Below are positions 51,841 through 59,002 of a stretch of DNA of 64,000 bases, one piece after another (the first letter of the stretch is position 1; every line of letters starts with the position of its first letter). The DNA is taken from positions 6,014,001 to 6,078,000 of the forward strand of contig NZ_CP127295.1 of the NCBI RefSeq assembly GCF_030285665.1, written 5' to 3'. The notes beneath the pieces are model-generated. The model ran no database searches. It had not been told where the DNA came from and worked only from the letters and a program-made list of their open reading frames with translations. The translations under genes and the position numbers were made by a program. Source of the stretch: Amycolatopsis mongoliensis (GTDB lineage Bacteria > Actinomycetota > Actinomycetes > Mycobacteriales > Pseudonocardiaceae).

Positions 51841-52497
51841 ATGAGAGAGGTTGTCATGCCGACGCCCGGTTTCCCGCCGGATGTCCTCGACGAGGACGGC
51901 GAACCCAGCTGGATCAGTGCGCTGGCCTGTTCCGGCCCGCACCACGCCGTGCACGTCGTCCGGGACCTCGAACCGGCGACCGCGCTCGAACGGCTGGGCG
52001 CGAAGGCGGCGGGGATCCGGCCGGGGGCGCTGCCCGCCGCCCGGCCGGATGAGCTGACTTCCCTGCCGGCCGCTTCCCTCGGTGCCGACGCGGGTGGTGC
52101 CGCGACGCTCACGGCCGGCCGGATCGGATCCTGGACGTTCGTCTACGACGACTCCGCGATCACGGCCGATCGTGGGCCGCTGTTGTCCGTCGGCGGGCGG
52201 ATCGCGGCGACGGGCCGGTACACCATCAACGCCGATGCCGGCCTGACCTACGCCGCCGACGGCGAGACAGTTGCCTGGATCACCGTCGACGACCTCGATC
52301 TCGAAGCAGACCTTCCCGGCCTGCCCGCCGAGCTGCGCGCGGCCTTCGAATCCGCCGGCACCTTCGATGACGGCGAACTCGACCCCGGCGAACCCGACCC
52401 CCAGATCTGCATGCGGGCCGTCTGCGCACTCGCCGGGCTGCACTGCACGATCGAGGATCTGCGCGAGATCCCGCTGCTGATCGCGGTTTTCCCGTGA
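51841..52497 (+). CDS. DUF6461 family protein
   Basis: A 218-residue soluble protein. The segments ISALACSGPHHAVHVVRDLEP, GRIGSWTFVYDDSAITADRG, GETVAWITVDDLD and a C-terminal CMRAVCALAGLHCTIEDL fit DUF6461, a family of unknown function common in actinomycetes. ATG 51841 follows GAGAAGGAATC. It stands 63 bases after the LuxR-ATPase. Confidence 0.85.
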   Translation: MREVVMPTPGFPPDVLDEDGEPSWISALACSGPHHAVHVVRDLEPATALERLGAKAAGIRPGALPAARPDELTSLPAASLGADAGGAATLTAGRIGSWTFVYDDSAITADRGPLLSVGGRIAATGRYTINADAGLTYAADGETVAWITVDDLDLEADLPGLPAELRAAFESAGTFDDGELDPGEPDPQICMRAVCALAGLHCTIEDLREIPLLIAVFP

Positions 52498-52564
52498 ACT
52501 CCGCTTCTGCGCTCCGGGCCGGCGAGTCGAGGTGGAATGAAGCCCCAGTCCGGAGACCGGCGGC

Positions 52565-53024
52565 ATGAATGAGTTCTCGCGAGAGCGGGCGGGTGGCGGG
52601 CCTCGACGCGCTCACGCCGTTCACCAGCACACCACGGTCTTCACCCTGCTTTCCTCCGAATGGCGGGCGGTTCCGGTGGACGTCGACCTTCGTTACGACA
52701 CGACCGATCCCTTCGCCGTCACCCTTTCCTTCTGCCACGGCGGTACCGAGTGGATCGATTGGACTTTCTCCCGGGAGCTGCTTCGCGACGGCGCGACCGC
52801 TCCCGCGGGTGAAGCCGACGTCCGCGTCCGTCCGTCGGCGCTCGAACCCGATCTCGTCCTGCTCCACCTGGAATCACCCGCCGGGCACGCGGACTTCAGC
52901 GCCGGCCGGGCGGCAGCTGAGCGAGTTCCTCGACTGCAGCGCCGGTCTGGTGCCCTTCGGGCACGAGCCGGCGTGGCTGGAGATCGACTCGTCGATCGCA
53001 CAGGTGCTCACCGGAAAACCTTGA
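52565..53024 (+). pseudogene. SsgA-like gene with a +1 frameshift near the 3' end
   Basis: From ATG 52565 the first ~115 codons encode an SsgA-like protein: VPVDVDLRYDTTDPFAVTLSF, DWTFSRELLRDGATAPAGEADVRVRP, LLHLESPAGHADFSAGRA. The family C-terminus continues in a different frame (QLSEFLDCSAGLVPFGHEP ... LTGKP, stop TGA 53022-53024), one base downstream. One extra G in CCGGGCGGCAG (about 52906-52914) explains the switch; in the original frame the protein runs on into nonsense to 53236. Without the extra base the protein would be about 152 residues, like the intact family member at 17173. A real lesion, a sequencing error or (less likely) programmed shifting are all possible. Confidence 0.82.
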
Positions 53025-53189
53025 CCGGCGTCGTTCGTGAGGGATCTCCGCCGGAAACCCCGTGCGCGGGCGTTCCGCGGTCCGGCCGCCACACCGGCGC
53101 GTCACAGTGGAACTCCGGACGGGCAGTGCTCCGCCGGAGGTCGATCCGGATCCCCGTTGGTCCTCCGCCGATATCGGAAGGCGAAATCG

Positions 53190-55508
53190 ATGTCGCTCCT
53201 CAAGATGCCGCGCCTCGGCAGGCGCAAAGCGAGTGAGTCCTGCCGAAGGGTCGGCGAGGCACTGGTCGTCCACGGACCCGACGGGATGACGGCGCAAGCC
53301 GGCCAGTTGGCGTCGTCGTTGCAGGGTGAGCCGGACTGCGTCCTCGTCGTCGTGGACTTCCCGGCCGCCGGCTCGTCGCTGCGAGGCTGGGAAGCCGTCG
53401 CGGCCGCCGTCGCGGAAGACGAGCGAGCGCTCCGGCTGTTCCCCGCCGAGTCGGCCGGTGAAATCACGCTCCCGGCCGCGCAGTGGCTCGCCGATCGGAT
53501 CAGTCGTCCCGTGTGCTACCCAGATGGCGTGATGCCGGCCGGCTCGAGCGGCCTGGTCTTCCTGCCCCCCGCCGGGAGCAAGGGATGGGCCGTGTGTGTG
53601 CCTGGCCAGGCACCGAACTGGCGTGGGCGGCGCTTCCCGGTCCCGGAGTGGGAGGAGCCGGCCAACTCGAGCCCGCATCGAGTGGGGCGGTCTGCGACCG
53701 CCGAACCGTTGCCGGCCGGGCTCTGGATCCGCTCCGACGGTTCCGACTCCTGGCTGGAAGCCGGCCGCGCGAAGCTGACGCGCTGGCTCAGCGTCTCGCC
53801 CCGAGAGCTGACGGTCGTGCTCGGAGCCCACGGCGTGCCACCCCTGTCGCTGGCGGATGTCGCGCGGTGGTGGGTTTCTCTCCCACCCGGTACCCGGGCG
53901 AAGGTCCGGTTCTTCTGCTTCGGCGAGTTCCTGAACGCGGGCAAGGTCTCGCCCGGGCAAGCATTGGCGGATGCCCTCGGCGAAGAAGTCGTGTGCCACG
54001 GCGGGTTCCCGGCCGGAAGACCGGACGCGCCGATGGTGTTCGCGCTGCGCCAGGACGGATCGCACGGCGTCCGCATGTTCGCCGAGCAGCTCGCCTTCCG
54101 CCCTCGGCGGGACCCGGCAGCCGGAGCCGAACCTCCCGCACCACGGGTCCGGCGCTCCCAGCCGCCCGGTGGGGGCCTGACGGAGAGTGAACCCGGGGTC
54201 TACCGGCACGCCTCGGGAGCGGTTGTCGAGGTAGTGCAGGCCGGTCTGTGGCTACGAGCTGCAGACGTACCCGCTCACGCGACCGCGATCAGGACCACCC
54301 CGCCCGAGCCGACGGCACTTCTCGTGTTCCACGATCCGGCGGACGACCGGCTCATGGCAGGGGTGCTCGATCAGCTCGACGACAAGGTTCGCGCCGTGGC
54401 CAAGCCGGTGCCGGTCACCGCACCGGCCGAACCGCCGCGGACGCCCTTCGGCTCCGGGGCCGACCTCACGATGCCCCTGACGCCGCTTCCCCGGCTGTCC
54501 CGGCTCTTGCAGCGGGCACCGGTGTCGGTGGCCGCGCCCGCGGCGGACCAGGCGAGGTCCGGCCTCTCCGCGCGCTTGGAGCCCCAGGAGGACATCACCC
54601 TGGAAGACGACGCGGTGCGCGTCACCACGAAGATCCGCCATCCGGCCGTGAAGCCACGCCGTCGGGGGAGCGGAGCGGCCCCGAGAGCCGCGCGAGCCGA
54701 GGCGGCGGACGAGCGGCCGGGGCGGCAACAGGCGCCGGACCCGCAGCTGCGGGTCTGGCCCGCACCCGCCGGGTTCACCGCCGAACCGGCCATGGTCCGC
54801 ACCGGGCGGGAGACGGCCTTCGACGCCCTGTCGGACCGGGTCGGTGCTGTCATGCGCCGGTTCTCCCCGCACCGGCCGGTGCCCGAGAGCGGTCTCACGG
54901 CGGCCGTGGCCGCCGGCCTCTATCTGGCCGGGGAGGATCCGGACGTCGACGCCGGCCTGCGCACCGGGACCGCGGGTCCCCATGTCGACTTCGGCCGGTG
55001 CGTGGCCGGCGGTCTGCAGAAGCTGCCTCCGCACCGCAAAGCCACGGCAACGGTGCTCGCACCCGGTCCGGGCTTGTGGGAACTGCTCGAGACCGGGACG
55101 GTGCTGCGTGAGTGGGGCTTCTTCCACGCGCGTACGGTGCTCGGTCCGGTCGAAAGCGGTTCGACCGACCTGATCGTCTGGTCGCTCACCGGGCGGCTGA
55201 CGACCTCCATCGAGCCGGCGGAGGGCGGCGTCGCCGACCGGGTGGTCTTCCCGCCCGGAACCGCCTTCAAGGTTCTCGAGGCCAGGGAGCCCGACGACGT
55301 GCGGCGGGGCCGGATCCTGCTCCGCGAGCTGACGGCTGCCGAAGCCGGCGAGAACGGGGAGGCCGCCGACCGTGACGACCTCGTCCGGGCTGCCCTGCAG
55401 ACGTTCGCCGACCGGGGGACCAGGGCCGTCGACCCGGTGCCAGCCGCTCAGGCGGGCAGGCTCGGCCGGCTGCCCGGCGTCGTCGACGCCCTGACCGGTG
55501 AGGAGTGA
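53190..55508 (+). CDS. large hypothetical protein with degenerate ADP-ribosyltransferase-like C-terminus (paralog A)
   Basis: A 772-residue protein from ATG 53190 (GGAAGG at 53176). The N-terminal half contains two alpha/beta segments with a repeated theme, AAQWLADRISRPVCYPDG and GQALADALGEEVVCHGG, seen in my experience beside polymorphic toxins. A disordered Pro/Arg-rich linker (about 390-560) follows. The last ~180 residues resemble an ADP-ribosyltransferase fold: LRTGTAGPHVDFGRCVAGGLQKLPPHRK, SGSTDLIVWSL, DRVVFPPGTAFKVLEA. The expected arginine is a threonine and the catalytic glutamate is R684, so activity is doubtful. It shares PVPEWE and LPAGLWIR with the protein at 61467 (PVPHWE, VPAGVLVR). 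It is coupled to the SseB-like gene. The fold call is an inference. Confidence 0.72.
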   Translation: MSLLKMPRLGRRKASESCRRVGEALVVHGPDGMTAQAGQLASSLQGEPDCVLVVVDFPAAGSSLRGWEAVAAAVAEDERALRLFPAESAGEITLPAAQWLADRISRPVCYPDGVMPAGSSGLVFLPPAGSKGWAVCVPGQAPNWRGRRFPVPEWEEPANSSPHRVGRSATAEPLPAGLWIRSDGSDSWLEAGRAKLTRWLSVSPRELTVVLGAHGVPPLSLADVARWWVSLPPGTRAKVRFFCFGEFLNAGKVSPGQALADALGEEVVCHGGFPAGRPDAPMVFALRQDGSHGVRMFAEQLAFRPRRDPAAGAEPPAPRVRRSQPPGGGLTESEPGVYRHASGAVVEVVQAGLWLRAADVPAHATAIRTTPPEPTALLVFHDPADDRLMAGVLDQLDDKVRAVAKPVPVTAPAEPPRTPFGSGADLTMPLTPLPRLSRLLQRAPVSVAAPAADQARSGLSARLEPQEDITLEDDAVRVTTKIRHPAVKPRRRGSGAAPRAARAEAADERPGRQQAPDPQLRVWPAPAGFTAEPAMVRTGRETAFDALSDRVGAVMRRFSPHRPVPESGLTAAVAAGLYLAGEDPDVDAGLRTGTAGPHVDFGRCVAGGLQKLPPHRKATATVLAPGPGLWELLETGTVLREWGFFHARTVLGPVESGSTDLIVWSLTGRLTTSIEPAEGGVADRVVFPPGTAFKVLEAREPDDVRRGRILLRELTAAEAGENGEAADRDDLVRAALQTFADRGTRAVDPVPAAQAGRLGRLPGVVDALTGEE

Positions 55509-55510
55509 CG

Positions 55511-56059
55511 GTGATCGGAGTGCCCGAGGCCGGCGAAGCCGCCGGAAACCGGTTGCTGCTCCTGCTCGATCCGGCGTTCGTCCCGGGCGACGATCAGCCG
55601 GACGTTCCGGCGCATGCCATCCTGGGCGCGTGGCTCGCCGACGAAGCGGGCAAGCCGAGCCGGTTCCACCCCAACCCGGCCTACCGGCCCAGTGCGCCGG
55701 ACTCCCCGCTCGATCCCGTGGACGCGGTGTTGCGCGCGCTCGCCGACGGCAAGGACATCGCGGACCAATTGTCCATTGTGCTGCGTGACACCGTCCTCGG
55801 GATCGCCACGGAGAAGGACGGGACCGCGGTGGTCCGGCCCGCGCCGGACGGCGTGCCGTCGGTTCAGGTGACCACCGCCTACGGCCACCGCGCCGGTGTC
55901 GGCGAGGAGGTCCACTGGCTGAACGTCACCGTCGAGGAATTGGCCGAGGCGTTGCCCCCGCAGGGCGTGGACGTGCTGCTGAACCCCGGCTCGCCGGCGT
56001 CGATGCGGGTGCTGGCGGAGACGATCCGCGCGGTGGCGAACGACGCCGGCGAAGCCTGA
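55511..56059 (+). CDS. SseB-like / type VII secretion-associated protein
   Basis: A 182-residue soluble protein. VDAVLRALADGKDIADQL, VPSVQVTTAYGHRAG, WLNVTVEELAEALPPQGVDVLLNPGSPASMRVLAETI recall the SseB N-terminal domain and actinobacterial proteins labelled type VII secretion-associated. GTG 55511 is chosen because AGGAG at 55501-55505 gives a 5-base spacing; the earlier GTG at 55505 overlaps that site. It follows the large ART-like gene with 2 bases between and faces the LuxR-ATPase convergently (8-base gap). Confidence 0.75.
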   Translation: MIGVPEAGEAAGNRLLLLLDPAFVPGDDQPDVPAHAILGAWLADEAGKPSRFHPNPAYRPSAPDSPLDPVDAVLRALADGKDIADQLSIVLRDTVLGIATEKDGTAVVRPAPDGVPSVQVTTAYGHRAGVGEEVHWLNVTVEELAEALPPQGVDVLLNPGSPASMRVLAETIRAVANDAGEA

Positions 56060-56067
56060 ACGGCACT

Positions 56068-58869
56068 TCAGAGACTCAGCTCGCCGTTCACGATCGCCGC
56101 GGACAGTTCGATGCGGGAGCGGTACCCGCTCCGGGTGAACAGCCGGCTCAGCCGCCCTTCGACGCTCTTTTCGCTCGTGTTCAGCGCCGCGGCGATCTGC
56201 TTGTTGCTCAGGCCTTCGGCCGCCAGCGTCGCCAGCAGCCGCTCGTTCTCTTCCACTGTGTTCCGGCGGCCGGGGACGACAACGCCGTGTTCTCGCATCA
56301 GGGTCCTGGCATGCGCTCGGTGGAGGAGGGCGCCGATCCGGCCCATCAGCTCGTAGGCCTGGCCGAGCAGGACAGGCTCCGCCATCCCGTGCCGCACCAG
56401 GCGCACGATGGTGCGCGAAAGCTCGAACGGCTGGTCGCGTTCCCGAGCCGACCGCAGGCACGCGGCAGCCGCGGCCGGGTCCCGCGCGACCACCGCGCGG
56501 ATCAACTGCGCGAGCAGTGCGGCGCGGCCCGTTGCCAAGGTCCCGGCCAATCGCTCGGCGGCCGCCAGACAGTTTTCCGCCGTCTCCCGGTCGTCCAGAG
56601 CGAGAGCCAGATCCGTCAGTTCCGCGTAGGCGACATCGCAGCCGACCACCAAGCCGCGTTCGCCGGCCGCGTCCAGGGCGGCGCCGAGCCGGTCGGCCGC
56701 CCGCCGGTCGTCGCCCAGGGCGCGGTCGACCCATGCCTCGGTGAAGTCCAGCAGGTGAGCGAGCGCCGGGGTGGTCTCCCGGGCCGCGGTCACCACTTCC
56801 CGCGCGGTCGTGAGGCGTCCCTGGGCAACCAGCGCGGAGACCGTCGCGTGGAACATCCCGGTCGTCGCGGGAGCGAAGCCGGGAGCCGCTCGGCACGCCA
56901 CGCTCCGGCAGGCCAGTCCGGTCGCGAACCAGAAGTCGCCGCGCAGGACCGCGGCCATCGTCCGGTTGGCGGGTCCGGCGCTGTCCCACGACAGGCCTTC
57001 TTCTTCCAGCAGCTCCTCGGCGCGGCCGAGTTCCCCGTTCACAAGCAAGCCGGTCAGATGCGTGTTGACCTGCTCGACGTGGTGGCGCGGGACCTCGCGC
57101 AGCGGCCACTGTGCCCGGTCGAGGAGGCTGTGCTCGAAGAACTCGGGCCGGCCCTGCCACAGGACGCCGAGCGCCTTGACGAGACGCGCGAGCACGGCCT
57201 GCGACTGTCCGTCGTGGACCGCCGGGTCGCCGGCGTCCGCCCACCGCTCGGCTTCCGCCCAGCGGTCGAGCAGCCCGCAGGCGAGAGCGCGCAGCACCGT
57301 CGGGGAGCCGGGATCGCCGGGCAGCCGCCGCTTCCCGTCCGCGATGTCGCGCAACGAAGCAGTGTCACCGAGGCCGGCGAGGCCGCGGACGAGCAGCGAC
57401 TGGGCCTCGAGGACGGCATCCGGGCCCAACCGGTCCCCGAACTCGCTCAAGACCAGCCGTGCGGTGTGCAGGCTTCGCTCGTAGTCCCCGCGGTGGTGAT
57501 GGGCGGCGGCGAGCATCAGGAGCACTTGCGCCCGGTCGCGGCCGAGTCCGGCCGCGGCGTCGAGCCACCGGACAGCTGATTCGGGGTCGGTCTCCCTGGC
57601 TTCGGTGGCGCGGCCGAGCAGCTCGTTCGCTGCCCGCGTCGGATCGACCAGCCGGCCGGCGTCGGCCACGAGGTTCGTCCGGTGGTCCGGGTCGGGGCAC
57701 ACCGCGGCGTTCGACCACAGGGCACCGACGGCGGCCGCCGCCAGCGTCCGGCGCTCGTAGGGCCCGCAGGACTCGGCCAGCGCGGTGGCGAGGAAGGGGA
57801 CGGTGAAGCGCCACGTCGCACCGCCGCGCCCGCGGTGGAGCACGCCTGCCGCGCGCAAGGCTTCCCAGCGCTCCAGTACCTCTTGCCCGGTGATGCCGAG
57901 CACCTCGGCGGCCGGACCGGCCGCGGCCGCACCGAGCGGAAACAGCAACGCCATCGCTTTCGCCGCTTCCCACGCCGCCGGACCCAGATCCCGGACCGCC
58001 TTGACGCACTCGCCGGGTGGGGGCGGCTCCGCTGCGGCTGTTCCGGGAGCGAGGTACGCGGACCGGTCCAAAACCCGGATGGCGCCGCGCCGGCGCAGGG
58101 CCTCCGTCGCTTCGCCCACCGCGACCGGCACGCCGCGGCTCAGCGCGTGCAGGTGGTCGACGAGCGCGGGTTCGGGAGCGGCCTGGAGCGTCGCCCTCAG
58201 CCGGCCCGCCAGCTGCTGCTTGGTCAGCGGCCGCAGGCGCAGCGTGTGCACCAGGTTCTCCTTGCGGAGCCGGGCGAGCACCTCGGGACCGTACCGGGCG
58301 GCGACCCCGTTGGCCGGGACCCGCAGCGTGCCGACACACGTCAGCCGCCGACCGTCGGACATCCGGATCAGCGCTTCCAGCACCGCGAGGGAATCCCGGT
58401 CGATCCAGTGCAGGTCGTCGAGCAACAGGACCGTGCCGTCGCCGGCGCGCCGCAGGGCCGCGGCCGCGGCGTGAGCCGCCCGCACCGCCACCGCCGGCTC
58501 GTCGGCGGCGCCGGCGACCGGGCCGATCGTCGCCCACGCGGGTTCGCCGCGGACCGGCCCCCGCAGCCCGGCGGCCGCGCCGTCACGCCTGCCCTCCGGC
58601 ACGAGGGTGAACCGGGTGGGAACGACGTCCCCGGCCGGAGTGAACCGCAACGCCGAAACGTGCCTGCCTTCGGCTTCGTAACGCTCGCAGAGCTGGGCGA
58701 GCACGGTCGTGCGCCCGGTGCCGGGGAGCCCGGTGAGCAAGACCAATGGTGTGTCCGCCGCCTGGACGGCGCCGAGGATGTCCGCCATTTCGCCATCATC
58801 GACGCGCTCCGGTGCGGAAACGGGACGGGGAGGGGACGTTCGTCCGAGATCCTGCCCGAAGTTCTCCAT
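56068..58869 (-). CDS. LAL-type LuxR regulator with altered P loop
   Basis: A 933-residue protein with the large LuxR layout. The P loop is TGLPGTGRTT, with arginine (R53) where the catalytic lysine belongs (CGC codon); Walker B TVLLLDDLHWID is intact. A long TPR-like region follows, and the C-terminal HTH is EENERLLATLAAEGLSNKQIAAALNTSEKSVEGRLSRLF. The start is ATG 58869 with GGGAGCGGA upstream; a longer frame to 59058 would run into the promoter of the divergent beta-helix gene. Only about 130 bases separate the two starts, so this regulator may control the beta-helix-AAA gene. ATP hydrolysis may be lost or reduced. Confidence 0.9.
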   Translation of the reverse strand: MENFGQDLGRTSPPRPVSAPERVDDGEMADILGAVQAADTPLVLLTGLPGTGRTTVLAQLCERYEAEGRHVSALRFTPAGDVVPTRFTLVPEGRRDGAAAGLRGPVRGEPAWATIGPVAGAADEPAVAVRAAHAAAAALRRAGDGTVLLLDDLHWIDRDSLAVLEALIRMSDGRRLTCVGTLRVPANGVAARYGPEVLARLRKENLVHTLRLRPLTKQQLAGRLRATLQAAPEPALVDHLHALSRGVPVAVGEATEALRRRGAIRVLDRSAYLAPGTAAAEPPPPGECVKAVRDLGPAAWEAAKAMALLFPLGAAAAGPAAEVLGITGQEVLERWEALRAAGVLHRGRGGATWRFTVPFLATALAESCGPYERRTLAAAAVGALWSNAAVCPDPDHRTNLVADAGRLVDPTRAANELLGRATEARETDPESAVRWLDAAAGLGRDRAQVLLMLAAAHHHRGDYERSLHTARLVLSEFGDRLGPDAVLEAQSLLVRGLAGLGDTASLRDIADGKRRLPGDPGSPTVLRALACGLLDRWAEAERWADAGDPAVHDGQSQAVLARLVKALGVLWQGRPEFFEHSLLDRAQWPLREVPRHHVEQVNTHLTGLLVNGELGRAEELLEEEGLSWDSAGPANRTMAAVLRGDFWFATGLACRSVACRAAPGFAPATTGMFHATVSALVAQGRLTTAREVVTAARETTPALAHLLDFTEAWVDRALGDDRRAADRLGAALDAAGERGLVVGCDVAYAELTDLALALDDRETAENCLAAAERLAGTLATGRAALLAQLIRAVVARDPAAAAACLRSARERDQPFELSRTIVRLVRHGMAEPVLLGQAYELMGRIGALLHRAHARTLMREHGVVVPGRRNTVEENERLLATLAAEGLSNKQIAAALNTSEKSVEGRLSRLFTRSGYRSRIELSAAIVNGELSL

Positions 58870-59002
58870 TCCGCTCCCGCTTGCGGGCTCCAGGGCCGGT
58901 GGTGCGTCTATCGCGTGGATAGAGATTTCCTTGAGTCCCAAGTGGTCGTCTGGTGCTCGGACCGACCGCAGGTGAGCGTGACCGACAAAGGAGAGCCGCA
59001 GC

